Shown: piece after piece, positions 31,631 through 41,459 of the stretch | How positions within the stretch are numbered: the first letter of the stretch is position 1 | Layout: the number at the start of each line of letters is the position of its first letter | Source of the DNA: Zizania palustris | Lineage: Eukaryota > Streptophyta > Magnoliopsida > Poales > Poaceae | NCBI GenBank assembly: GCA_019279435.1 | Contig: JAAALK010000082.1 | Coordinates: 18,319,116-18,383,115, forward strand | DNA length: 64,000 nucleotides | Reading direction: 5' to 3' | Program-made: the position numbers and the translations under genes | The notes under the pieces: model-generated | What the model saw: only the letters and a program-made list of their open reading frames with translations | Databases searched by the model: none | What the model was told of the DNA's origin: nothing

Positions 31631-31933
31631 CTGAAAATTCATTTTTCAAATTAAGATGAGGATGACACGATTAATTAGAAACATCACATTGTTGCTATAT
31701 AAATCTTAAAATACATCCACAAGCAAACATAAAGCTAATTCGGTGCAAAAGCACCAAAGAGATGTTGAGATGTATTACTTCTGAAATGTATGCTAACTAC
31801 TTTATGATTCCATTGAACTACTGAAGCTCAGAATTTATAAGTAACAAGAAGATTTAAAGTGACAATATCAATATTCAAGAAGCAATGCAATAGTTTATGT
31901 AAATAGCATGCTAGAGCCTTATTTATATGGAGA

Positions 31934-31945
31934 CACTACTACAAA
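31934..31945 (+). repeat. Left terminus of the CACTA element
   Basis: CACTACTACAAA is the type of terminal inverted repeat seen in grass CACTA elements. The preceding AGA (31931-31933) would be the 3-bp target duplication, which cannot be confirmed without the right end. Confidence 0.75.
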
Positions 31946-31946
31946 C

Positions 31947-32221
31947 TGTCACTGTAGTGGCGTTGGGCAAAACCACTGTAGTGGCGGGCCATTAGATGCC
32001 CGCCACTAGAGTTGCTGGTGCTGACGGCAGCACCAGCGCCCGCCACTATTGCTGGTAAAGTAGTGGCGGTCGGTGATGACGTCAGCCCGGACCGCCACTA
32101 ATGTACCAATAGCAGTGGCGGGCGCTGGTGCTGCCCGCCGCTGCTAAGATGGCCGCCACTAAAGTAATGATAACATCACTTGCGACCGCCACTACTATTC
32201 TAGCTATAAATGCGTAGCGTC
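31947..32221 (+). promoter_or_regulatory. Subterminal hairpin array and TATA box, copy a
   Basis: Consecutive inverted repeats such as GTAGTGGCGGGC with GCCCGCCACTA, TGGTGCTG with CAGCACCA, and TAGTGGCGGTC with GACCGCCACTA form a chain of hairpins, the kind of region bound by CACTA transposase. One loop contains the palindrome TGACGTCA (32077-32084), a bZIP-type site. A TATA box CTATAAAT lies at 32214-32221. A donor at 32342 and an acceptor ending at 32788 would remove a 447-bp leader intron ending exactly before the transposase ATG. Confidence 0.75.
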
Positions 32222-32788
32222 TTCCTCCCCGAGCTCTACTGGAGTTCGCATTTAATTTTGTCCGTACAATGGCGACAAAAATCTAGATAAAGAGGGGGGA
32301 GGCTTTGTTTTCGTTTCTTTTGAAGGATTTCATTCTAGGAGGTAAATCCATGCCGAATCTCACATTTATTTTGTATTTAATCATGTATACAATGAGTTAT
32401 TAGCGTTTTTCTAATTTAGGGTTTGTGAATAGAAATTTTCAAATAATCTTCCATTTACGGTGTTACCTTCTCCCAAATGAACAAATATGACCCTCCTCAC
32501 AATTATTCATCACTTGTATATTGATTTACGTCATTTTAATATCTTTTTTAATTTGATTTATGATTATAGATCTAGAGTTATATATGTTGTTTGGAGAGAG
32601 AGAGAAACCAATATAGTTAATTTATTTAATAATTTTTTCTGCTTAATAAGTAGTTTTAATTAAAGCATTGAGGATTTTTAATTAATGTTGTTATGAGCGA
32701 TAATAAATCAATATATTTTCAATTTGTAAATTACTAAAATTAACAATAATGATTTTATTAATATTTTTTCAAATAATATATGTTTTAG

Positions 32789-35700
32789 ATGGAGCACAGG
32801 TCCTGGATGTACTCGTCCAACGACGGAGATGTGGTGGCATATTTTAACAGAGTAACTGAATTTACTGAAGCTGCCGCACAATATGCTTCCCGTCAGAGTA
32901 AAGAGGCAATATATTGTCCTTGTAAAGTTTGTAAAAACGAAGCGATGTATCCGTGTTCTGATCGTGAAACCATACGATTTCACTTGTTGAAAAATGGTTT
33001 CGTGAAGAAATATTATATATGGACGAAACACGGTGAGATGGGCCAAAATCCTTATGAAGATTCTGATGTGCCGCAAGATGCTCATCAACATAGAAGAGGT
33101 TGTGATCATACATCCGACATAACACATGATGATGTTGATCAACATGATGATGATGACGCCTTTGATGTGGAGGAACTGATGTGAAATGTTGCGCCTGAGG
33201 TGTTGTTGCAGAGAACTACAACCAAAGGATACGATAACTTTGAAGCACTTGACAAAGCATCAAAAAACCTTCTTTACGAGGAACGCCACGGATGCGATAA
33301 GCAGTATACTGTGTTGTACACAATTCTTGAGCTTATGAAACTGAAGGCCAGCAATGGATGGTCTGACACCAGTTTTTCAGATCTTTTACAACTCCTAAAA
33401 AAGGTTTTGCCAAAACCCAATGGTTTACCATCTGATACGTACCAAGCAAAGAAGATGATTTGTCCGTTGACTTTGGGCGTTCAGAAGATTCATGCATGCC
33501 CGAACCACTGTATCCTATATCGAAAAGAGTATGGATTGTTAGAGAGATGTCCGCAGTGCAACGCGAGTCGATACAAACGTCCAAATGACTGTGTGGAGGA
33601 CTACAATGACCACCAGAAGAAGAATAATAAGAGGTTGCAGAAGAGGAATAAAAATGTTATTGAAGACCATCCTGGAAAAAAGATGGAGAGGAAAGTTCCG
33701 GCCTTAGTAATGTGGTACCTACCGGTGATTGATCGCTTGAAACGTATGTTCTCTAATCCTAGAGATGCTGAACTATTAATCTGGCATTTCGCTGGGCGAA
33801 AGAAGGATGGAAAACTTCGGCACCCTGCGGATGCTAGGCAGTGGAAATCATTTGACTTGGCCCATCCAGATTTCTCGGACGATCCTAGAAATATCAGGAT
33901 GGGACTTAGCACGGATGGAATGAATCCCTTCGGTGAGATGAGGAACCCACATAGTACATGGCCAGTCTTTCTATGCTTGTTCAACATTCCATCATGGTTG
34001 TGCCATAAAAGAAAATACCTTATGCTCACTACTCTAATTTCTGGTCCAAAACAACCTGGCAATGACATTGATATCTTTCTAGAACCTTTGATGGAGGATA
34101 TGAAACGTCTATGGGAACATGGTGTCTGTGTGTGGGATGAGCACAAGAAAGAGCACTTCAATCTAAGAGCCATAATCTTTTGCACCATAGCTGACAACCC
34201 AGGACGCATGTCCCTAACAGGACAGGTTAAAGGAAAGACAGCATGTGTAGTGTGTGTGGACCAGACAGAATCTATGCATCTTCCATCATTCGTTAAGACG
34301 ATATATATGCGACACCGCAGATTTTTACCAAAAAACCACAAATATCGAAGAAATAGGAACCATTTCGACGGTACAATCGAGCTTGGACAGCCTCCACGAA
34401 ATCGAGATGGCAAATTTCTATTCGAAATGGTAAAGAATATCAAAGTTGTTTTCGGAAAGAAGAGGAAGAAATCTGAAAAAATTTCAAAGGACGCTCCATT
34501 TAAAAAGCAGTCGATCTTCTTTAGATATTTGCCCTATTGGAAGGAGTTGGAGATTGGTCATGCTATCGATACAATGCACGTTGAGAAGAATGTCTTCGAA
34601 AGCACTATCGGTATTTTGTTAGACATACCGGGCAAATCAAAAGATGGACTCAAAGTACGAAGGGACCTTCAAACTCTCGGAATTAGACCCGAGCTTCACC
34701 CACAGGAAAGGGCCAATGGAAAATTTTTCCTTCCGGCTGCTAGCTATAACCTCACAATTGACGAGAAAAGATCAATCTGCAGGTGTCTACATGGAATTAG
34801 AGTTCCAACAGGATTCTCAACGAATATAAAGAATATTGTCTCCGTAGCAGATTTGAGGATGAGCGGCTACAACACTCATGATTGTCATGTTATGCTTGGG
34901 CTATTCCTCGCTATCGCAGTAAGAGGAGTCAAACATTCATTTCTGAAGATGGTGATAACACGCATGTGTCACTTCTTCAATGTCATATCAAAGAAGGTGA
35001 TCGACACTGAAGAGTTAAATGAATTACGTAAACAAATGAGGGAGACTATGTGTCAGCTTGAGATGTGCTTTCCTCCTTCATATTTTGATATTATGGAGCA
35101 CTATATGATACATATAACAGACCAAATCTTTGTTCTCGGTCCAACGTACCTGCACAATATGTATGCGTACGAGCGTCTAATGGTTATCTTCAAGGGTTAC
35201 GTACGAAATCGTGCTTATCCAGAGGGTTCCATGATAGAGGGCTACACGACTGAGGAAGTCATTGAGTGCTATGCAGATTACATAAGAGATGGAAGACCAA
35301 TAGGAGTTCCCGTGTCGCGGCACCATGGAAGACTCACCGGTAAAGGAACTAAAGGCAGGAAAATCATACGAGACAATAGTTATCAAAGAATAAGAGAATC
35401 ACATTACAGTGTAATGCATCAGTTGGCGATTATGAGACCATATGTTGAACAACACCTACAAGAGCTTCGTGAAAAGAATGAAGATCACGATGAACAATGG
35501 ATTATGAAAGAACACAAAATTTATTTCACATCATGGCTGAGGGATCTAAACCTTTCGATCAGAGAAACCGACGAAGAGATGATGATAAATAAATTGTCTT
35601 ACGGTCCATTGAGCATGGTTAAAACATGGCAAGCGTATGACATCAATGGTTTCACATTCTATACCAAAGCAAAGGATCAAAGGAGTCAGCGCCAAAATAG

Positions 35701-36166
35701 TGGTGTCAAAGGAGAAGCAGAAGATAGCACTGGACAAAAGAATGCTTACTATGGATACATCGAAGAAATATGGGAACTTAACTACGGGAACTCTATAGAA
35801 ATCCCTGTATTTAAGTGTCAGTCGGTGAGACATCCAGAAGGTGTGGAGGTGGATGATTACGGGTTTACGATAGTTGACCTTAATAAGGTGGCTTATAAAG
35901 ATGACCCTTGGACACTCGCTCAATCCGTGGCACAAGTATTTTACATACTTGATCCTAAAGATGAGAAAAAATACATCGTTGCTCCAGGAAAACAAAGAAT
36001 TGTTGGAGTTGATGGAGTCGAAGACGAAGAAGAATACAATCAGTTTGATGAGGTGCCGTTTTTCGTTGACATATCAAGGATCAATGTGGTTGAAGCAAAA
36101 CTGTCATTTGGCAGTGTGATTCCTTATCTATGCACCAATGGCGATGGAAAATTAGTTCAAGGCTAG
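32789..36166 (+). pseudogene. CACTA transposase (TNP2/Transposase_21), one in-frame stop
   Basis: Two ORFs, 32789-33184 and 33200-36166, lie in one frame and are separated only by a TGA at 33182-33184. The first is the transposase-associated domain (MEHRSWMYS, CPCKVCKNE, HLLKNGFVKKYYIWTKHGE). The second carries the Transposase_21 core (LIWHFAGRKKDGKLRHPAD, GLSTDGMNPFGEM, AIDTMHVEKNVFESTIG), then a DUF4218-like region (CFPPSYFDIMEHYMIH) and a DUF4216-like region (YYGYIEEIWELNYG, FKCQSVRHPEGVEVDDYGF) to its stop. About 1125 codons without an intron. Start chosen because the acceptor GTTTTAG abuts the ATG. The enzyme would cut at CACTA ends and bind the hairpin repeats. With the TGA read as a stop only a 131-residue N-terminal piece is made. 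Confidence 0.9.
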
Positions 36167-36199
36167 ATCATTTATGTTTAGTTGTAAAATCAATTATGT

Positions 36200-36480
36200 C
36201 ATTTATTATTAAAACATTTTCAAGATCAAATGAGGATTGAGTGTTGTGAATTATTTCATGTCTTGTAGTTCAAATTGAACTTTTTTTGACTTTGATCATA
36301 AAAACACACTTAATGAAATAAAAACAGTAAACTAAGAGAGAAAAAGTAAAGTGAGGCAGAATAATACCAATTTTTTAAATTTGATAAGTTATGATGTATT
36401 TTTATTGTTAAAAAAATCAAGTTCAAACTAGAATTTAATTATGAATAAAAAAGTCATGAAAATTAGAATAGAAATGTAAA
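36200..36480 (+). repeat. AT-rich module, CACTA-internal copy 1
   Basis: Contains AAAACACACTTAATGAAA, then GATAAGTTATGATG and AATCAAGTTCAAACTAG, the same order as in 38018-38536 and, more diverged, in 28860-30110. Noncoding. Confidence 0.65.
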
Positions 36481-36502
36481 AAATATGTTTGGATGCTAGC
36501 AG

Positions 36503-36600
36503 CAAGGTTCGAACCTCAAACCGCCTAAAGGCAGCAAGGTTCGAACCTCGAACCGCATGGCACCAAAGCAACCCCCGCACCACTGCGCTACTTAGTCTTT
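36503..36600 (-). other. tRNA-like module, copy 1
   Basis: On the minus strand TAGCGCAGTGG (36580-36590) fits the RNA polymerase III A box, and GGTTCGAACC (36539-36548, again at 36507-36516) fits the B box. Spacing is tRNA-like. It does not fold as a normal tRNA by eye and lacks a clear anticodon arm, so a tRNA-derived SINE head or degenerate tRNA pseudogene is more likely. Confidence 0.45.
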
Positions 36601-36644
36601 CTCGACATGATTGGCAACGTATGCTAGATAACCCCACCAGAGGT

Positions 36645-36850
36645 AGTAGTGGCAGTCGCATGATGTCACCAGACCGCCACTGCTATCCGACATAGTAGTG
36701 GCGGGCTGGATGATGTCACCAGACCGCCACTGCTATCCGACATAGTAGTGGCAGTCGCATGATGTCATCAGACCGCCACTGCTATCCGACATAGTAGTGG
36801 CGGGCTGGATGACGTCATCATGCCCGCCACTACTAAGACACCTATATATA
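36645..36850 (+). promoter_or_regulatory. Subterminal hairpin array and TATA box, copy b
   Basis: Four alternating units of GTAGTGGCAGTC or GTAGTGGCGGGC with their partners ACCGCCACTGC or GCCCGCCACTAC are spaced by CTATCCGACATA. TGACGTCA is at 36810-36817 and a TATATATA box at 36843-36850. A GC-rich leader (36900-37020), a donor at 37025 and an acceptor ending at 37351 follow, leading straight to the ATG of the small gene at 37352. The layout copies that in front of the transposase. Confidence 0.7.
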
Positions 36851-37351
36851 CTTTCCACTCCCGCCGTCTGAAAACCTAGTTTCATTTTCTAAACCCTAAA
36901 CTCGCCCCCCTCCTCCCGTCGCCACCGTCGACGTCCCGGAGCACGTCGCCGCTGCCCTCCGCCCGTCGCCGCCTTCCTCGGAGCCCGTCGGCGCCGCCCG
37001 TCGTCGCCGCCATCCAGTCGATCAGTAAATGATTATTAACCTATATCTTTGGTCTTATTTTATTCGAGCTTAGGGTTAAAATGATGGAGGATTGTTATAT
37101 TAATTTATGCGTGGTAATATAATTTAGTATAATATTACTAGTAGAATGCACTATAACAATAATGTTTTTTAATCTACTGTAAAAAATTTCTGAGAAAAAA
37201 ATTTCCACTATAACAATAATTTTTTTTAATGTACTATAAAAAATTTCTGAGAAAAAAAATTTCCACTATAACAATAATGTTTTTTAATGTACTATAATAT
37301 TACTAGCTTAGGGTTTTTTAATGTTATATCAATGTGACAAAAAAAATGCAG

Positions 37352-37847
37352 ATGGCTCCTCCTAAGATTGAACCAACAAACAGTCGATCCTCAGACTCTA
37401 CATCAAGTGGCGTGTGTGAGGTTTGCAAATGCGGTAAACATAAGGTACATGATGGTATAGTTTGCAGTTGTTTGGCGAAGAAAGTGATTCTCATAATGGA
37501 CTCCGACTCGGAGGACGACTCGCGATCGCCGCAACCAGATAGGGTAAGTGTTGGGAAGAATGATGAGACAACCGGTGGTAGAGGGAAACATGCCGAGGCT
37601 AGCGGTGGAAAAGGGAAGCATGTAGAGCAATGCGGCAGCAAGAGGAGGAAGGAGGCAAGATCCTCTTTTTATGCAAATTTTATATTTTTATCATCCAATT
37701 CAATCATTGATAATAAGTTGTTCTCACTATCACCGCCGCGTGTATTTTTTTGTTCAGGAACATGGAGAGCAGTTCAGACTGCCTGATGATGCCGATTTGG
37801 TTGAGGATTGGCAAGTTGAGGCTTTTAATCTGTTTAACCAGAAATAG
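37352..37847 (+). CDS. Small two-exon Cys-rich gene inside the CACTA element
   Basis: Exon 37352-37654 joins in frame to exon 37758-37847 through a GC-AG intron of 103 bp (donor GGAG|GCAAGA, acceptor TTCAG), giving 130 residues. The N-terminal part has CEVCKCGKHKVHDGIVCSC, a cluster that could bind zinc. An Asp/Ser-rich acidic patch follows (MDSDSEDDSRS), then Gly/Lys repeats (GGRGKHAEASGGKGKHVEQ) and a basic KRRKE. The second exon adds an acidic tail ending NLFNQK. Not recognised as a known family. CACTA elements often encode a second protein besides the transposase, and this may be a counterpart, but it shows no similarity I can name. Start chosen because the acceptor GCAG abuts the ATG, as in the transposase gene. 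Confidence 0.55.
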
Positions 37848-38017
37848 GTTGGGTTTGTGCCGATTTGGGTTTGACCAGTAGTGCGTTTCGATGTGTAAGC
37901 TGGTTTCCCCAGCCTGGACTTGTGTTTGTTTACTTGCTTTCAAATAAACATGATATGTCAAGCGAGCCCCCGCACCACCGCGCTACAAAGTCTCGATCAT
38001 ATAGTAACAACATGTAA

Positions 38018-38536
38018 TAAAAACACACTTAATGAAAATAAAAACAGTAAACTAATTAAGGGAGAAAAATATCAGTTTTTGCAATTAGATAAGTTATGAT
38101 GTATTTTTATTGTTAAAAAATCAAGTTCAAACTAGAATTTAAACATGAACAAAAAAGTCATGAAAATGTAAAAAAATGTTTGGATGCTAATAAAAACACA
38201 CTTAATGAAAATAAAAATAGTAAACTAATTAAGGGAGAAAAATATCAGTTTTTGCAATTAGATAAGTTATGATGTATTTTTATTGTTAAAAAATCAAGTT
38301 CAAACTAGAATTTAAACATGAACAAAAAAGTCATGAAAATGTAAAAAAAATGTTTGGATGCTAATAAAAACACACTTAATGAAAATAAAAATAGTAAACT
38401 AATTAAGGGAGAAAAATATCAGTTTTTGCAATTAGATAAGTTATGATGTATTTTTATTGTTAAAAAATCAAGTTCAAACTAGAATTTAAACATGAACAAA
38501 AAAGTCATGAAAATGTAAAAAAAAATGTTTGGATTC
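38018..38536 (+). repeat. Three tandem 173-bp AT-rich repeats
   Basis: Units starting TAAAAACACACTTAATG lie at 38018, 38191 and 38364 and are nearly identical. Each contains AGATAAGTTATGATG and AATCAAGTTCAAACTAG. They are the amplified form of the module at 36280-36440. Confidence 0.9.
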
Positions 38537-38544
38537 TAGCAGCA

Positions 38545-38640
38545 AGGTTCGAACCTCAAACCGCCTGCAGGCAGCAAGGTTCGAACCTCGAACCGCATGG
38601 CACCAAAGCAACCCCCGCACCACTGCACTACTAAGTCTTT
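38545..38640 (-). other. tRNA-like module, copy 2
   Basis: Nearly the same as 36503-36600, with GGTTCGAACC twice and TAGTGCAGTGG as the A-box counterpart on the minus strand. A truncated third piece (CCCCGCACCACCGCGCTAC) sits at about 37970-37986. Confidence 0.45.
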
Positions 38641-38687
38641 CTCGACTTGAGTGGCAACGTATGCTAGATAACCCCACCAACGGATTA

Positions 38688-38940
38688 GTAGTGGCGGACA
38701 TGATGACATCACCAGCCCGCCACCGTTATCCTTTTAGTAGTGGCGGGCATGATGACGTCAGCATATGCCCGCCACTACTATACCTTTTTCCACCCGCCCA
38801 GACTAAACCCTAGTAGTGGCGGTCGGTGACATCAGCGGCCCGCCACTACTATGTCTTCGCCCGCCACTACTACGATAAATATCAGTGGCGGGCGGGATGA
38901 CATCAGCGTGTGCCCGCCACTGCTAATCCACCTATATAAA
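38688..38940 (+). promoter_or_regulatory. Subterminal hairpin array and TATA box, copy c
   Basis: The GTAGTGGCGGGC and GCCCGCCACTAC pairs recur, with TGACGTCA at 38753-38760. A TATATAAA box is at 38933-38940. A GC-rich leader follows, with a strong donor CCG|GTGAGTAC at 39358. No coding exon downstream could be assigned. Confidence 0.65.
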
Positions 38941-40219
38941 AGTTTCGCTCCCGCGTCTAAAACCCTAAGCCCTAATCTTCTCCTGCCAGTTACTGCCGCT
39001 CCCAGTGCCCGCGCCGCCACCATTAGAGCCCGTCATTGTCGTCCCCGAAGCCCGTCGCCGCCATCTCGGAGCCGTTGGTGTCCCCGGACCCCTCGCCGCC
39101 ACCTCGGAGCCATCGCTGTCGTCCTTGAAGCCCATCACCGGAGCCCGCGTCGGTGTACCCGGACCCCTCGTCGCTGCCGTCCCCGTCCTCGACGCACGCC
39201 GCCATCCCCGTCCCGGAGCCCGCGCCGCCACCCTCGGAACCCGTTGCCGTCGTCGCCCCGAACTCTGCCGGAGCCCACGTCGCTGTCGCCGGACCCCGCG
39301 CCGCCGTCCCCGTCCCCGAGCGCACACTGCCGACGTCATTCCACTTCATACTTACCGGTGAGTACCTTTGTTCCCTAGTAAAAATGTGGTTCATCAATTA
39401 TATGTAATTATGTGATTCATGTGTGCTTGTTATGTGTGTGTGGATATATGAAATCACGGGTTGTTGTGGTTTGAGTGTTTTGATGAGGATACATGCAGAG
39501 AGATGATCTCATCTCTTGTGGTGCTCATGTGCGTAATTTGTGCGATTGATTGTTTGGTTCTGTACTGGTGGTTGTTAATATTAGGAGAAATTCATGTTAT
39601 TTTTTGTTGTCTTGGATGTGGTTGCCTCTATGAGAAGTTTTATTTTCTCACGCGCTATATATTTGGATGAGTAACCATCGAAGTAGATAAACCATGATTG
39701 GTTATCATGTAATTTTGGTGAGTGTTGGTGCGTCCCCATCAGGAAAATGTGATTCTGAGTGTAACTCCAATGATTGGTTATCAATCATAGGTTTTTTATT
39801 CATTAAAATAATTCTACTTTACGGGTCTTAAAATTTTAAAAGATTTAAACTTGGGGTTTAATAATATTACATATATATGCTTGTTTACTTCATTTGAAGA
39901 GTGTTCACTAACTCCCGTGCGCCGAACTCTGCCCATTGCCACCGCTCCCGGAGCCCACGCCGCCCTCGGAGCCCGTCGTCGTCGTCCCCGAAGGCCGTCG
40001 CCGCCAAACTCCGCACGTCGCTCCCAAAGCCCACGCCACCCTCAGCTACCCTTTAAATCATTGCTAGGTGTTTAGATAATTAAGTTTGTTTAAATTCTGA
40101 TTTCTTGATTAGACATAAAGATTAAATAGCAAGTTTGTGATGTACTCTTTAATTTGACTCATTGGAGCTAAATCTGTGATTAAGTTTGGAGGAGCGTTGG
40201 GTGTTTTGAAAGGGCCATC
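38941..40219 (+). other. GC-rich leader and unassigned sequence after block c
   Basis: 38960-39350 is rich in CCGTCGCCGCC-type words and open in several frames on both strands, which looks compositional rather than coding. A similar GC-rich piece at 39910-40050 follows an acceptor-like CATTTGAAG. No gene supported. Confidence 0.4.
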
Positions 40220-41459
40220 TGTAGGACCGAAAGTAGCGACCAGAGGGGGGGTGAATGGGCGCCTAAAAAATTCTTTCGAATCAATGGCCTGCTCCCAAAA
40301 CCCAACGCATTTAAAAAGAAAACTAAAACAGCAAAGCGAGAACAAATTGACTAAGTCTGCAGATTCGAAGTTTGCTGATTCTGAGGTCGTAGATTCTGAG
40401 GTTGCAGATTCTGAGGTTGCAGATTCTGAGGTTGCAGATTCGAAGGTTGCAGATTCGAAGTATGCAGATTCGAAGTATGCAGATTCGAAGTATGCAGATT
40501 CGAAGCCTGCAGATTCGAAGTATGCAGATTCGAAGTATGCAGATTCGAAGCCTGCAGATTCGAAGTCTGCTGATTCGAAGTCTGCTGATTCGAAGTCTGC
40601 AGATTCGAAGCTTGCAGATTCAAAGTCTGCTGATTCGAAGTCTGTAGACTCGAAGCTTGCAGATTCGAAGTCTGCAGATTCGAAGCTTGCAGATTCGAAG
40701 TCTGCTGATTCGAAGCCTGCAGATTCGAAGCTTGCAGATTCGAAGTCTGCTGATTCGAAGCCTGCAGATTCGAAGCTTGCAGATTCGAAGTCTGCTACAC
40801 AGAGTTGGACTTCACACAAGAAAAGGGACTTTGACCCAGCCAACTCGATCAAAAAGCAACACAGGAAAAGCAAGACTAAAGTACTAGCATACTGTAGCTA
40901 CAGGAAAGTAGTACTACTTGCTACAGAGTAGTAGTACTACTTGCAACAGCAAGAACTAGTACTACTTCTCACGAAGAACACATACAACAGAGAAGCTTCT
41001 GTTCCAAATAAATTGACCACACGCACAGAGAATGAACTGCAGTGCACAAAAATGCTTCGCACAAGCAAAAACAGCCAGATTAAAAGCTTTCCCAGACAAC
41101 AAAAATCACTTAAAAACTTCAGGAAGAACAAGGCTTGTTGCCTGGTGGCTCACGCATGAACAGGAGAGAGAGAATGCAAGAAACAAAGTGACCCAAAGGA
41201 GGAGTATTGATTTTCAGCAAAAGGGTAGTTCAAACCCTAGGGGTTGGGGTCCTATTTATAGGCAGCCCAACACTAGGAATATTCTACCTGCCCCTTAGGG
41301 TTTTTACAGACTCAAAAATAACGGAAAAGACTCTACTGCCCTTAGGTATTTTTACAGACACGACAGACTGACGTGGGCCTAGAGTTACAGATGACTTATC
41401 CGGAAGCTAAGTTTTCGTAGCGACTACGACTTCTCTTCTGGACAGTCGGATACAGAATC
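40220..41459 (-). repeat. LTR fragment of a copia-type element
   Basis: It starts TGTAGGACCGAAAGTAGCG and, like the Sirevirus LTR at 41460, continues with CGACCAGAGGGGGGGTGAAT, so the two families are related. A minus-strand TATA box (TATAAATA) lies at 41253-41260. The fragment is cut by the insertion at 41460, and the remainder would lie beyond the assembly gap. Holds the 15-bp minisatellite. Confidence 0.7.
40357..40797. repeat. 15-bp minisatellite, about 29 units
   Basis: Units of the type GCAGATTCGAAGTCT repeat with little change. The first few have GATTCTGAGGTT. Because 15 is a multiple of three and the unit lacks stops in several frames, long ORFs appear on both strands (ADSKx repeats on +, ESAxF repeats on -). 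Confidence 0.95.

Larger units (their letters stand above)
31934..40219 (+). mobile_element. CACTA (En/Spm) transposon, right end not found
   Basis: The left terminus is CACTACTACAAA at 31934, followed by subterminal GTAGTGGCGG repeats and a TNP2-type transposase gene on +. No matching terminus (TTTGTAGTAGTG) was seen before the copia-type LTR at 40220, so the right limit given is only where the next element begins. The interior beyond the transposase contains two further promoter-like blocks, a small gene and AT-rich repeats. It could be one large element or several related partial elements nested together. Confidence 0.75.

Noticed and set aside
36503..36600. A functional tRNA gene
   Set aside because: A and B box matches are present but no complete cloverleaf or anticodon arm can be drawn, so it is listed only as tRNA-like.
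38851..39407. Several overlapping Pro/Arg/Ala-rich ORFs on both strands
   Set aside because: Stop-poor GC-rich leader sequence is open in five frames, and composition explains it.
40109..40931. 250-residue ORFs with ADSK or ESAF repeats on opposite strands
   Set aside because: They are read-outs of the 15-bp minisatellite within an LTR, with no independent start, splice or family evidence.
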